A stretch of 64,000 nt of DNA from Maricaulis sp036231565 (GCA_036231565.1 JAZAHA010000046.1:1-64000), one strand, 5' to 3'; shown: positions 36,275 through 45,534, counted from the first letter of the stretch. The notes: generated by a model not told the origin, from the letters alone. Made by a program: numbers and translations.

Positions 36275-37411
36275 TCAACGTTCGCCCAGGGCGCGGGCAG
36301 GCAGGTAGATGATCTGGGCCGCCAGATCGGTCAGCATGCCGATGCCGGTGGAGCGGACATGGGTCGACTCGCCCATCAGGGCATCGTTGAGAACCCCGCT
36401 CGATGACAGACGCATCAGGGTGGGCGAGCTGGCGAACGTGGTGTGGTTGATGAAGCCGCGGCCGTCGGCAATCGGCGAGAGGTCGATCACGGCGACGCCC
36501 AGCGCGTTGAGCTCGTCCCGATAGGCACCGGATCCGATGCGCGGATGGCCGCCGCCGCGAAGCTGCTGTGACAGGAAGAGCGCGCGGTCGCGGCTGGAGG
36601 AAAACACCGCGAGGTGCCGGGGCGGCGGATCCAGCGAGGCGAGCTGCATGCGGAAGACGTCAAAATCGATATCCGGCGAAGCGAGCAGGACCGGGTCTAT
36701 CTTTTCCAGCACGTCGCTGCGACCACGCAGGCTGAGTTCGCGCAGGGCCTCCATCGTCACCAGCGAGCCCATGGAGTGCGCCAGGATGGTGATGCCCATG
36801 GTCTGCGTATCGGCCAGCATGGTCAGTGTTTCCGCCAGCCCGTCGCGGGCGAACTGTGCGCTGTCGCGGTCATAGAGATAGGCCGGCAAGCGTCCGGCCG
36901 AGGGCCAGGCATAGTGGACCCCGACGCCGGGGATGCCGAAATCATTGAGCACCTGGGCATTGAGATAAAGCCCGTCGGAGAAAGGCGTGTTGAAGCCGTG
37001 GACGAAGAGAAAGATGCGTCGCTCGTCCAGTGCGATCGGTGCGAGAGCTTCGTCGATCCGGCCGATAAAGTCGGACCCGTCCGCGAGGTTTTCGAAACCG
37101 GTCAGGGCAAACTCGCGGGCGGGGTTGGCGCGCCGCGAGGGCAGGTTGACGCTGCCCGGTATGCGATTGTGCGGCACCCAGACGCCGGCCTCTGCGAAAT
37201 GGAGTGCGTTCCCGCGGCCGGGACCGAAACGGACGGCCGGGTCGTCAGACGGGGTGCGCGTCGTGGCGATGAAGACCGTTTCGTCGCTGCCCTTGGCCTC
37301 GCCCGGGTCCACCACCGGCAGGCGTGCCGGATTGGACGCACAGGCGGCTGTCATCGTCAGGACAGCAAGCACGATGCCCATGAGGCGGGCTGGCGATGCA
37401 GAAGAGGACAT
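36275..37411 (-). CDS. DUF900 alpha/beta-hydrolase lipoprotein
   Basis: The 378-residue protein has a lipoprotein signal with lipobox LTMTAAC (Cys near residue 23). The body matches the DUF900 hydrolase family: IFLFVHGFNTPFSD, then YAWPSAG and a nucleophile elbow ILAHSMGSLVTMEAL, with the late His in INHTTFASS. It is likely an envelope-anchored esterase or lipase of unknown substrate. The chosen start places the lipobox at a normal position; a start at 37546 would not. Confidence 0.8.
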   Translation of the reverse strand: MSSSASPARLMGIVLAVLTMTAACASNPARLPVVDPGEAKGSDETVFIATTRTPSDDPAVRFGPGRGNALHFAEAGVWVPHNRIPGSVNLPSRRANPAREFALTGFENLADGSDFIGRIDEALAPIALDERRIFLFVHGFNTPFSDGLYLNAQVLNDFGIPGVGVHYAWPSAGRLPAYLYDRDSAQFARDGLAETLTMLADTQTMGITILAHSMGSLVTMEALRELSLRGRSDVLEKIDPVLLASPDIDFDVFRMQLASLDPPPRHLAVFSSSRDRALFLSQQLRGGGHPRIGSGAYRDELNALGVAVIDLSPIADGRGFINHTTFASSPTLMRLSSSGVLNDALMGESTHVRSTGIGMLTDLAAQIIYLPARALGER

Positions 37412-37534
37412 GCGGCACTTCCCCGGACGGACCACGCTAAGCCGCATCCCTAGGCATTTGCGCGCGCCGTGGCAACGTCGTGCAGGGCGGCGGGTACGGG
37501 ATAACCCGCTTTCCAGGCGGGGCGAGGGAAGTGT

Positions 37535-37610
<76 letters not shown>

Positions 37611-37720
37611 GCCGGTCGGGAGCGCGGAAAATACGCAGGATCGTGACAAAATCAAGTCACTCCTTGCGCGCCCCGCACATGGCAGACATGCGCGAGGCGC
37701 AGGGCTGTGTAAACGGCCGT

Positions 37721-38821
37721 CTATTCGACCTGCGCGCGCCCGATCGTACCCATATCCGAACCGAACCAGATTTCACCGGTCTGCGGCAGGTATTGCATGT
37801 GGCGCACGACACCGCCGCCGGACGGGACGGCCGTTACCGAGAAGAAGGTCTCGCTGGCCGGGTCGAAGCCGACGAACCAGTTGGGGTCGACACCCGTTTC
37901 GACGAACCAGATCCGGTCCTGGCCATCGACGGCGAGGGCGTAGGGGCGGGCATTCTCGCCCGAAGGCATTTCCCACTCGGTCGCGCCGTCGCTCTGCGGA
38001 TCGTAGACGCCGAGATAGCCGCCATTGTAGTCGCCATACCAGATGCGCCCGTCCGAGGTGATGCCGATACGGCGCGGGCGGCTGTCTTCGCGCGGCAGGT
38101 CATGTTCGGTCAGTTCCATGGTCTGCGGATCGATCGAGGCCAGCTTGTGGGTGCCGAACAGGGCAACCCAGACCGTGCCGTCCGGCGCGATCTTGATGCC
38201 GTAGGGGCGGGCGCCCTCGGTCGGTACGGGCAGGATCTGCACCGTGCGTTCCGATACATCAAGGAAACCGACGGAATTGGCTTGCTGGCTGGAGAACCAG
38301 ATATTGCCATTGGCGTCCCAGACGAGGGTGTGCGGGTCACGGGCGGTATCTGCCGGCGTGTCGATGATCTCGAATTCGCCTGTTTCGACATCATAGCGGC
38401 CGATATGCGCATCGCGATTGCCGGCATACCAGACGTCACCGTCCGGAGCGACGATCAGATTGTGCGGGCCGGCGCCCTCGCGCAGGTCGATCCGCTCCAT
38501 TTCGCCGGATGCGACATCAAGGCGGGCGATGTAGGAATTCTGCTGGCCGACGAACCAGACGGTCTGGCCATCCAGCGTGTAGGGATCGCGCGGGCGGCCT
38601 TCCCATGGCACGTCCCATTCCTCGATATCGATACCGGCCGTCGCGGTCTCCTCGCCGGCCGGCTCTCCGGCAGCGGGCTCGACCGGCGTGGGGTCCTCTG
38701 CAGAACGGTTCTCCTGCATATTCCCGGCAGCGTCGTCATTCGAAGGCGCGGGCGCATCCTCGGAACAGGCGATCAGGGCCAGGCTGGCGAGGAGGGCAAG
38801 CGGCGTGAGTGTGTGGCGCAT
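37721..38821 (-). CDS. Vgb-like (streptogramin lyase family) beta-propeller lipoprotein
   Basis: The 366-residue protein has the lipobox LALIAC near residue 19, an acidic Pro/Ala/Glu-rich linker (20-65), then a beta-propeller with repeats such as APDGDVWYAGNRD, DANGNIWFSSQQ, APDGTVWVALFG, TSDGRIWYGDYN and DGQDRIWFVETG. This is the Vgb/SMP-30/NHL repeat type. Most such proteins are not drug lyases; here it is a surface or periplasmic propeller of unknown ligand. The ATG has GGGAGAAGACC upstream. Confidence 0.78.
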   Translation of the reverse strand: MRHTLTPLALLASLALIACSEDAPAPSNDDAAGNMQENRSAEDPTPVEPAAGEPAGEETATAGIDIEEWDVPWEGRPRDPYTLDGQTVWFVGQQNSYIARLDVASGEMERIDLREGAGPHNLIVAPDGDVWYAGNRDAHIGRYDVETGEFEIIDTPADTARDPHTLVWDANGNIWFSSQQANSVGFLDVSERTVQILPVPTEGARPYGIKIAPDGTVWVALFGTHKLASIDPQTMELTEHDLPREDSRPRRIGITSDGRIWYGDYNGGYLGVYDPQSDGATEWEMPSGENARPYALAVDGQDRIWFVETGVDPNWFVGFDPASETFFSVTAVPSGGGVVRHMQYLPQTGEIWFGSDMGTIGRAQVE

Positions 38822-39012
38822 AGGTCTTCTCCCGTTTGCGCCGAACACTAAAAGCGGGAGGGCGTTGGCGGCAAGGTGAATCGCGCCGGACGGGCGCGGA
38901 AAATTCGCCTCGTGCGCGAACCTAAACATGCTGTTCACTGTGAGCACAAATCACAGGCGGGGTGGTCTGGCCGTGAAGGCCGTTGTTAAGACTGGACGGC
39001 TAGAAGGGCTGC

Positions 39013-39351
39013 ATGCTTGCTGACAGGACATTCTCCGACCGGCCCTTGTTCGATCAGGCCCATCTCGACCGCTATACCGGCGGTGACGAGGCGCTGACGG
39101 CTGAATTGCTGGGGTTGATGTGCGAACAGGCGGTCCGCTGTATCGGCCTGATGGCCGATGCGCGTGACGAAACAGCCTGGCAGGCAGCGACGCACACGCT
39201 GAAAGGTGCGGCGCGCGGCGTCGGCGCGTTTGCTCTGGCGGAGGTCTGTGAAGCGGCCGAACACCAGCCCCAATCGGCCTGGCCGGGAGCCCGGCTCGCC
39301 ATCGAGCGCTGCTTTAAAGAAACCGAGACGGCGTTCCGCGCGCCGCGTTAG
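39013..39351 (+). CDS. Stand-alone HPt domain protein
   Basis: The 112-residue protein is a single histidine phosphotransfer domain. The phospho-accepting His is about residue 61 in ATHTLKGAARGVGAFAL, followed by the helix LAEVCEAAEHQP. It would relay phosphate between a hybrid kinase and a response regulator, neither of which is nearby. It overlaps the convergent chorismate mutase gene by four bases. Confidence 0.82.
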   Translation: MLADRTFSDRPLFDQAHLDRYTGGDEALTAELLGLMCEQAVRCIGLMADARDETAWQAATHTLKGAARGVGAFALAEVCEAAEHQPQSAWPGARLAIERCFKETETAFRAPR

Positions 39352-39665
39352 CGCGTCTTGTCCCAGATCTTGAACTCGTAGGCGATCGAGCGCTCGACCA
39401 GTTCGCGCCAGACCGGCTCGGCAATGTCGAGGGAGAGACCGACGCGGCTTGCCTCGGCCTTCACTTTCGACACGACATCCTCGATACGCCATTCATCGCG
39501 CACGGCGTCACGGTGCGGCTTGATGCGGGCGGCCGCTTCCATGTAGCGCGCGCGTTTTGCGATCAGGCCGACCAGCTCCCGGTCGAGCGCATCCACGCCG
39601 TCGCGGACTTCGGCCATGGTGCGGCAGTCTTCCGGAGAAAGGGGAGAGGTCGACACTGAGCTCAT
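39348..39665 (-). CDS. Chorismate mutase (AroQ type)
   Basis: The 105-residue all-helical protein matches type II chorismate mutase: VRDGVDALDRELVGLIAKRARYMEAA supplies the first helix with its Arg and the KR motif, and RIEDVVSKVKAEA lies in the middle. It rearranges chorismate to prephenate. Small forms also include isochorismate-pyruvate lyases (PchB); the active-site difference cannot be decided here. Single gene; the ATG at 39665 is chosen over upstream in-frame starts. Confidence 0.82.
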   Translation of the reverse strand: MSSVSTSPLSPEDCRTMAEVRDGVDALDRELVGLIAKRARYMEAAARIKPHRDAVRDEWRIEDVVSKVKAEASRVGLSLDIAEPVWRELVERSIAYEFKIWDKTR

Positions 39666-39815
39666 CGGGCAACCCTGCGAAGTTTCGTTCCTTATAGGCG
39701 GGCGCGCCGCCAGTCCCAAGCCGTCAGCTGTCAGAGGTGGTGAAAACCGTCCCCGCAGGGCTCGCCATCGCCGCGGGTGGCGCTATGGTGCCATCTAGCA
39801 CGAGGAGTCCCTGTC

Positions 39816-40439
39816 ATGTCACAACCCGTTCGGATCTATGGCGACCGGCGCAGCGGCAATTGTCTCAAGGTGAAGTGGACCGCGGATTATCTCGGTCTGG
39901 ACTATGACTGGCACGAGATCGACGTTGTGAAGGGCGAAACCCGGTCCGACGACTTTCTCGCGATCAATCCGGCCGGGCAAGTGCCCTGTCTCGAACGGTC
40001 CGACGGACGTATCCTGGCCCAGTCGAACGCGATCATCTTCCACCTCGCGCGCGGCTCGGCACTGATCCCGGACGATGATTTCGACCAGGCGAAAATGCTG
40101 GAATGGATGTTCTGGGAACAGTACAGCCACGAGCCCTTTATCGCGGTGCGACGGTTCCGGAAGGCTTTCATGAATACGCCGGACGAAGAGATTGATCCGG
40201 GTCTCATGGCGAAGGGACGGCGGGCCTTGGGCGTGATGGAAATGCGCCTCTTGTCACGCGATTTCATCGTGCGCGACAGGGTAACCCTCGCCGACATCGC
40301 CCTGGTTGCCTACACACGCGTGGCGGATGAGGGCGGTTTCGATCTGGATGAATTCCTCGGCGTGCGTGCCTGGGTGGCGCGGGTCGAGCAGGAAATCGGC
40401 ATCGACATGGACGACGGCCGCATGAACCCGCCGGGCTAG
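39816..40439 (+). CDS. Glutathione S-transferase family protein
   Basis: The 207-residue protein has an N-terminal thioredoxin-like GST domain (RIYGDRRSGNCLKVKWTADY; INPAGQVPCLE for the cis-Pro; SNAIIFHLA) and a helical C-terminal domain with DRVTLADIALVAYTR (N-capping box). The Ser of RRSGN probably contacts glutathione. GAGGAG precedes the ATG by about ten bases. A perfect hairpin follows the gene. The substrate is unknown. Confidence 0.85.
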   Translation: MSQPVRIYGDRRSGNCLKVKWTADYLGLDYDWHEIDVVKGETRSDDFLAINPAGQVPCLERSDGRILAQSNAIIFHLARGSALIPDDDFDQAKMLEWMFWEQYSHEPFIAVRRFRKAFMNTPDEEIDPGLMAKGRRALGVMEMRLLSRDFIVRDRVTLADIALVAYTRVADEGGFDLDEFLGVRAWVARVEQEIGIDMDDGRMNPPG

Positions 40440-40457
40440 GCTGAACGAGCGGTTTAA

Positions 40458-40493
40458 GGGTGCCGGACCGGACTCGGACGCGATCCGGCACCC
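40458..40493 (+). terminator. Hairpin downstream of the GST gene
   Basis: The perfect 10-base stem GGGTGCCGGA / TCCGGCACCC has a 16-base loop and no T-run behind it. A second near-perfect stem (TTCCGG-CCCTG / CAGG-CCCGGAA) follows at about 40495-40524. Together they separate the GST gene from the convergent DUF1131 gene. Confidence 0.5.
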
Positions 40494-40584
40494 GTTCCGG
40501 CCCTGTCTGGGGGCAGGCCCGGAAAAACCACGCGCGCTCAAAAGGCGACGTTCAACGCGTCTTTTATGCGAATGATTTGCAAAG

Positions 40585-41088
40585 TCAATAGGGGCCGAAG
40601 GCAACCCAGCCGATTTCATACAGGATACTGTCCCGTATGATGGTCTCGTCGGGGACGAGACCCTCCAGATCGCTTATGCGGGTGCGAAACCAGTAGATGG
40701 GCCCGTCCGGTTCGCCGACCTGTTTGCAGAAAAGATCGGCTTCTCGGCCGGGGATCTCATTGGTCGCGAAGCAGTCGTCCGGGCGCAGAAGCGTGTCACC
40801 GAAGCGGCTGCCGAGATGCCAGGCATTGGCAATGCGTCCGGGTTCCCGGACGCGGATGGAGACGATGCCGGGCACATCGTCATGACCGAGGAAGTCGATA
40901 GTCGGCGCGTCTTCGCCAGCCGGGGTGGCCGCGATCCGGCGCGCGCCGGGCGGACTGCCAGGGTCGGGATCGACTGTCTGGATTGTGTATCCCGGCAGAT
41001 GTGCCGTCAGGCTCTCTTCGCGACATGGCGTCTCACACGTGAAGGGACCGAGCGCCGCGCGCGACCACATCCACGTATCGGCCGTCAT
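40585..41088 (-). CDS. DUF1131-like protein, diverged second copy
   Basis: The 167-residue protein parallels the next gene: AALGPFTCETPCREESLTAHLPGY matches the family's GP-T-x-T-x-F motif, and ILYEIGWVAFGPY ends it as in DUF1131. Signal peptide and lipobox are missing and the middle Cys motif is changed (PGREADLFCKQVG). The start overlaps its upstream sibling by four bases, so it is made as a coupled second product. It may be a cytoplasmic remnant of a duplication or a partner. Function is unknown. Confidence 0.6.
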   Translation of the reverse strand: MTADTWMWSRAALGPFTCETPCREESLTAHLPGYTIQTVDPDPGSPPGARRIAATPAGEDAPTIDFLGHDDVPGIVSIRVREPGRIANAWHLGSRFGDTLLRPDDCFATNEIPGREADLFCKQVGEPDGPIYWFRTRISDLEGLVPDETIIRDSILYEIGWVAFGPY

Positions 41089-41642
41089 CGGCCGACAGTC
41101 CGCCAGACTATCTCGTACACGGTCCCGCCGGCGATGAGGTCGGCCGGTGGCAGCATTCCGTCGGGGCCGGCATAGTCCACCGATATCCAGTAGGACAGAC
41201 CCGCGATATCCGGATCGTCGCAGTGCACATCGCCGGAACGTTCTTCCATGCCGGCGACACAGAGCGGTCCGACAAGGCCTGCTTCCCCGGCAGTTTCGCC
41301 GATATCGGCGGCAGCTTCGACCAGCCCGCCAGTGCGTACACGGACAGCCAGCAGACGTTCGCCTTCACCGTCGAAGACGACCTCGGCCTCGCCGTCAGCA
41401 TTGCGCCGGGCCTCGATGACCGGATACGCCATGCCTTCCGACCAGGCTTCCGCCTCGGCCACGTTAAACCCGGGCAGGAGGCCGGCGAGGGTGTCGCGGT
41501 CAAACGCGGTGCGGGCTGTCACCGGGCCGATCTGGCTGTTGGAAACACTCCAGCGTTCCGCGGCTTCACCGCTGCTGCAAGCCGTAGCGGCAAGCGTTGT
41601 GGCCGCAAGTGCGGGCAGGATGCGGATGATTGAGATCGTCAT
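41085..41642 (-). CDS. DUF1131-family lipoprotein (YfeY-like)
   Basis: The 185-residue protein has a lipobox (LAATTLAATAC) and the DUF1131 sequence: IGPVTARTAFDRDTLAGLLPGF, then the Cys motif LCVAGMEERSGDVHCDDPD and the C-terminal GPDGMLPPADLIAGGTVYEI. The E. coli relative YfeY is an RpoE-controlled envelope lipoprotein of unknown role. It is followed by the diverged sibling gene. GGGGGCG precedes the ATG. Confidence 0.72.
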   Translation of the reverse strand: MTISIIRILPALAATTLAATACSSGEAAERWSVSNSQIGPVTARTAFDRDTLAGLLPGFNVAEAEAWSEGMAYPVIEARRNADGEAEVVFDGEGERLLAVRVRTGGLVEAAADIGETAGEAGLVGPLCVAGMEERSGDVHCDDPDIAGLSYWISVDYAGPDGMLPPADLIAGGTVYEIVWRTVGR

Positions 41643-41711
41643 GAAGCGCCCCCCTTGCGCTGCCTGTAGCGGTCTGGATTGCACAGGGGAGCCGCGGCAT
41701 CAAGCGCAGGA

Positions 41712-42887
41712 CTAGCGCGCCAGTTCCTTCATGGCCTCGTCGACGCCTTCCAGCGTCAGCGGGAACATGCGGTCGGCCCCGATGATTTCCTGCACCAGAC
41801 GCGTGGAGTAGGAATGCTCCCACCACTTCTGCGGCGTCGGATTGATCCAGATCAGGTGAGGCCAGGTGTCGACGATGCGCTGCAGCCAGGTGGCGCCGGA
41901 TTCCTCGTTCCAGTGCTCCACCGAGCCGCCTTCATGGGTGATCTCGTAGGGTGCCATGGCGGCATCGCCGACAATGATCACCTTCCAGTCGTGTGGATAT
42001 TTGTGCATCACATCCATGGTCGGCACGGTCTCGGTGCGCCGGCGCAGGTTGGAGCGCCACACGCCCTCATAGGGGCAGTTGTGGAAGTAGAAATATTCCA
42101 GGTTCTTGAAGGTCGAGCGCGCCGCCGAGAACAGCTCCTCGCACAGCTTCACATGGGGATCCATCGAGCCGCCGACATCGAACAGGGCGAGCACCTTGAT
42201 CGCATTGCGCCGCTCCGGACGCATGACGACGTCGAGCCAGCCCTGGCGGGCGGTGGCGCTGATCGTGTTGTCCAGGTCCAGCTCTTCATGGGCGCCGTCG
42301 CGAGCGAACTTGCGCAACCGGCGCAGGGCGACTTTCAGATTGCGGGTGCCGATCTCGCGGTCGCCATCCAGATCCTTGTAGCGGCGCTGCTCCCAGACCT
42401 TGGTGGCGCGCTTGTGCTGGCTCTTGCCGCCGATCCGCACCCCGGCCGGATTATAGCCGGAATGACCGAAGGGTGAGGTGCCGCCCGTGCCGATCCACTT
42501 GCTGCCGCCTTCGTGCCGCTCTTCCTGCTCCTCGAGACGCTTCTTCAGCGTCTCCATCAGCTCGTCGAAATCCATGGCCTTCAGCTCGGCCATTTCCTCC
42601 TCGGTCAGAAGGCGCTGCATCATGGCTTCCAGCCATTCGTCCGGGATTTCCTTCTCGCCGAACATCTGGGTCAGTGTCTCCACGCCCTGGAAGACGTGGG
42701 CGAAGACCATGTCGAACTTGTCGAAATCCTTCTCGTCCTTCACCAGGGCGGCGCGGCTGACGGAGTAGAAATGGCCGATCTCCGGCTCGATCACGCCCTT
42801 GTCGAGCGCTTCAAGCAGGGTGAGATATTCCCGCGTCGTCACGGGAATCCGGGCAGAGCGCAGTTCGGTGAAGAAGTGATGCAACAT
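41712..42887 (-). CDS. CoxE-like von Willebrand factor A domain protein
   Basis: The 391-residue protein belongs to the CoxE/YehP VWA group. The N-terminal half is helical (FFTELRSARIPVTTREYLTLLEAL). The VWA domain starts near residue 215 with VLALFDVGGSMDPHVKLC, where the MIDAS motif is DVGGSM (the D-x-S-x-S site with Gly). It works with the MoxR ATPase encoded two genes upstream, probably as a chaperone for assembling a metal enzyme. The target is not visible. Confidence 0.82.
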   Translation of the reverse strand: MLHHFFTELRSARIPVTTREYLTLLEALDKGVIEPEIGHFYSVSRAALVKDEKDFDKFDMVFAHVFQGVETLTQMFGEKEIPDEWLEAMMQRLLTEEEMAELKAMDFDELMETLKKRLEEQEERHEGGSKWIGTGGTSPFGHSGYNPAGVRIGGKSQHKRATKVWEQRRYKDLDGDREIGTRNLKVALRRLRKFARDGAHEELDLDNTISATARQGWLDVVMRPERRNAIKVLALFDVGGSMDPHVKLCEELFSAARSTFKNLEYFYFHNCPYEGVWRSNLRRRTETVPTMDVMHKYPHDWKVIIVGDAAMAPYEITHEGGSVEHWNEESGATWLQRIVDTWPHLIWINPTPQKWWEHSYSTRLVQEIIGADRMFPLTLEGVDEAMKELAR

Positions 42888-42978
42888 ACCGCGCAAACTA
42901 GGCGCGCACCGGGGCAGGCTCAATAGGCAAGGGCGGAGGCCGCGCGTCCGGCGCCTTCCTCCGCCCGCCGGTTCAAGC

Positions 42979-43437
42979 CTAGTCGACCGGCGTCAGGGCC
43001 GGCTTCACGACCTTCTTGCGGCTGTCGAAGCGCTGGCCGAGATCCTCGGCTTCCTTGTCGGACAGGTCCTTGCGGGCAAGCGTGAAGAACTCGCCTTCCT
43101 CTTCCTCCATGTGGTGGTCGAGCAGTTCGGCCAGAGCGTGGAATTTCTGGCCCCACTCGGCATTGTCCTTGGGCATGGTGTCGAGCTCCTCGATCAGCGA
43201 GTTGATCATGTGGTGCTCGTTCTTGGCCTCGAGGCTCTCGTCCTCGTCACCCTTCTGTTCCAGCTTGGCGTAGAAGGTCGCTTCCTCGACCTTGTTGTGC
43301 GTCCACAGTTCCAGCTTGAACGTGTCGAACAGCTCCTGGCGCGTCTTGGCCGCGCGGTCGGTCGTGTCCTCGATCTGGCCGATCAGCTCACGGGCCTTGT
43401 CATGGTCCTGTTTGATCCGGTCGAAAATGTCGGTCAT
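42979..43437 (-). CDS. Hemerythrin HHE domain protein
   Basis: The 152-residue four-helix protein has the HHE pattern for a di-iron site: IKQDHDKARELI, LWTHNKVEEATFY, NEHHMINSLI and LLDHHMEEEEGEFF. Such proteins sense or bind O2 or NO or protect against iron and nitrosative stress. It lies between the MoxR gene (75-base gap) and the CoxE-like gene, which is an unusual middle partner. Confidence 0.88.
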   Translation of the reverse strand: MTDIFDRIKQDHDKARELIGQIEDTTDRAAKTRQELFDTFKLELWTHNKVEEATFYAKLEQKGDEDESLEAKNEHHMINSLIEELDTMPKDNAEWGQKFHALAELLDHHMEEEEGEFFTLARKDLSDKEAEDLGQRFDSRKKVVKPALTPVD

Positions 43438-43512
43438 GAAAACCTCCTCGCGCGTGTTGATGGATATGCAAGCAACGCGCGCGAGGATGAGATGTTCCGT
43501 GAGATGGGAGCC

Positions 43513-44403
43513 TTACGCCGCGCCCGGACCGCGCGGGCCGCTGCCGGGGCCGCCGGCGCCACCCGGGCCGCGGCGGGCCATGAAGGCGAGCTTTTCGAAC
43601 AGCATGACGTCCTGCTCGTTCTTCAGGAGCGCGCCGTGGAGCGGCGGGATCAGCTTGCGCGGATCGCGTTCGGTCAGCACGGCCGGGTCGACATCCTCGA
43701 CGAGGAGGAGTTTCAGCCAGTCCAGCAATTCCGAGGTGGACGGCTTCTTCTTCACGCCCGGCACGTCGCGGATGTCGTAGAAGAGTTTCAGCGCATCGGC
43801 GAGCAGACGGCCCTTCAGGCCGGGGAAGTGAACCTCGACGATCTTCTTCATCGTCTCTTCGTCCGGGAAGGCGATGAAGTGGAAGAAGCAGCGGCGCAGG
43901 AAGGCGTCCGGCAATTCCTTCTCATTGTTCGAGGTGATGATGACGACGGGACGGGTCTCCGCCTTCACCGTCTCGCCGGTCTCGTAGACATGGAACTCCA
44001 TCTTGTCGAGTTCCTGCAGGAGGTCGTTGGGAAACTCGATATCGGCCTTGTCGATCTCGTCGATCAGCAGCACCGAGCGCTCCGGCGCGGTGAAGGCTTC
44101 CCACAGCTTGCCGCGGCGGATGTAGTTGTTGATGTCGTGGACGCGATCGTCGCCCAGCTGGCTGTCGCGCAGGCGGGCGACGGCGTCGTACTCATAGAGG
44201 CCCTGGCGGGCCTTGGTGGTCGACTTGATGTGCCATTCGATCAGCGGCATGCCCATGGCGCGCGCGACCTGTTTGGCCAGCTCGGTCTTGCCCGTGCCCG
44301 GCTCGCCCTTGACGAGCAGCGGACGCTCGAGAGCCACTGCAGCGTTGACCGCAGCGCTCAGTTCGTCGTCAGCGACGTATTGATCTGTACCTTCGAAACG
44401 CAT
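43513..44403 (-). CDS. MoxR-family AAA ATPase
   Basis: The 296-residue ATPase has Walker A VKGEPGTGKTELAKQV, Walker B SVLLIDEIDKADIEF, sensor-1 VVIITSNNEKELPDAFLRRC and the MoxR-type C-terminal lid. It acts as a chaperone with a VWA protein. The last 20 residues are Gly/Pro-rich. The CoxE-like VWA partner is encoded two genes downstream on the same strand. Confidence 0.92.
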   Translation of the reverse strand: MRFEGTDQYVADDELSAAVNAAVALERPLLVKGEPGTGKTELAKQVARAMGMPLIEWHIKSTTKARQGLYEYDAVARLRDSQLGDDRVHDINNYIRRGKLWEAFTAPERSVLLIDEIDKADIEFPNDLLQELDKMEFHVYETGETVKAETRPVVIITSNNEKELPDAFLRRCFFHFIAFPDEETMKKIVEVHFPGLKGRLLADALKLFYDIRDVPGVKKKPSTSELLDWLKLLLVEDVDPAVLTERDPRKLIPPLHGALLKNEQDVMLFEKLAFMARRGPGGAGGPGSGPRGPGAA

Positions 44404-44454
44404 GACTGCCGACTTAGCGCGTCCGGGCGCCGCCGTGTAGTCCCGCCATACCGA

Positions 44455-45534
44455 TTATTTTGATGCGGATGCAGATCGGTTCCAGTCGACCATGTCCATG
44501 GCCAGCGGCTCGCCGCGCTTCAGGGCGCGTGTCGCCGGCCGGCCGATCACCTCGCCATACCATTTCGGCGCCAGCCCGTGACCGGGCCGGATCGAGCGCA
44601 CATGGTCGGGTGTCAGGACTTCGCCAGCCCCGATATCCTTCACGATGTAGAGCGAGCGTCGATAGGTCACCGAGCCGCGCTCGCAGCCGGCCAGATCGTA
44701 GCGCACGCGGCCGAGGGCCTGGAAGGCGGCGGTGCAATCCTCCACCAGGCGCGTCATCTCGTCCGGCTCCAGCGAAAAGGCGCTGTCCGGGCCGCCATCG
44801 GCGCGCGACAGGGTGAAGTGTTTCTCGATCACCCGGGCTCCCAGGGCGACAGCCGCGACGGCGCAAGCCGTGCCGGGTGTGTGGTCGCTGAGGCCCGGGA
44901 TCGCGCTGAAACTCTCGCCCAGATGCGGCACGGTGCGCAGATCGGCTTCCTCGATCGGCGCGGGATAGGAGGACAGGCAGTGCAGCAGTGCCAGGCCGGT
45001 ATTGCCATGCTCGCGCGCGGTGCGGACCGCGTCGTGGATCTCGGCCAGGTTCGCCATGCCGGTCGACAGGATGATCGGCTTGCCGGTCTGTGCCACGCGG
45101 GCGATCAGCGGCAGGTCGGTCACCTCGAAACTGGCGATCTTGTAGGCCGGGGCGCCCAGGCTTTCGAGCAGGTCGACGGCGGTGTGGTCGAACGGGGTGG
45201 AGAAGATCGGCACGCCCAGCTCGGCGGCGCGGGCAAACAGGGCTTCATGCCATTCGAACGGCGTCTCGGCTTCGCGATAGAGCGCGTGCAGGGTGCGGCC
45301 CTTCCACAGACCCTCCTCGATCCGGAAACCGGGACCGTCATGATCGATCGTGATCGTGTCGGCCGTATAGGTCTGGATCTTGATGGCATGCGCGCCGCAG
45401 GCGGCGGCCGCCTCGATCGTTTCCAGGGCGCGGTCGATCCGGCCGAGATGATTGGCAGAGACCTCGGCGATGACGAGCGGGGGATGATCGGGACCGACCA
45501 GGCGTCCGGCGATATCGAAAGAGGTGGGTTTCAT
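44455..45534 (-). CDS. pseI: Pseudaminic acid synthase
   Basis: The 359-residue NeuB-family enzyme condenses phosphoenolpyruvate with a trideoxyhexose. The TIM barrel begins VIAEVSANHLGRIDRA and includes AIKIQTYTADTI, PAYKIASFEVTDLPLI, GLSDHTPG and VIEKHFTL. Residues 295-345 are the C-terminal antifreeze-like SAF domain (RRSLYIVKDIGAGEVL). Among NeuB types, the SANH and SDHTPG spelling fits PseI. It overlaps pseH by four bases in a pseG-pseH-pseI operon for flagellin sugar. Confidence 0.87.
   Translation of the reverse strand: MKPTSFDIAGRLVGPDHPPLVIAEVSANHLGRIDRALETIEAAAACGAHAIKIQTYTADTITIDHDGPGFRIEEGLWKGRTLHALYREAETPFEWHEALFARAAELGVPIFSTPFDHTAVDLLESLGAPAYKIASFEVTDLPLIARVAQTGKPIILSTGMANLAEIHDAVRTAREHGNTGLALLHCLSSYPAPIEEADLRTVPHLGESFSAIPGLSDHTPGTACAVAAVALGARVIEKHFTLSRADGGPDSAFSLEPDEMTRLVEDCTAAFQALGRVRYDLAGCERGSVTYRRSLYIVKDIGAGEVLTPDHVRSIRPGHGLAPKWYGEVIGRPATRALKRGEPLAMDMVDWNRSASASK

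Noticed and set aside
37721..38821. Antibiotic (streptogramin) lyase
   Set aside because: The beta-propeller resembles Vgb, but the lipobox, linker and genome context fit an envelope propeller of unknown function. Resistance cannot be claimed.
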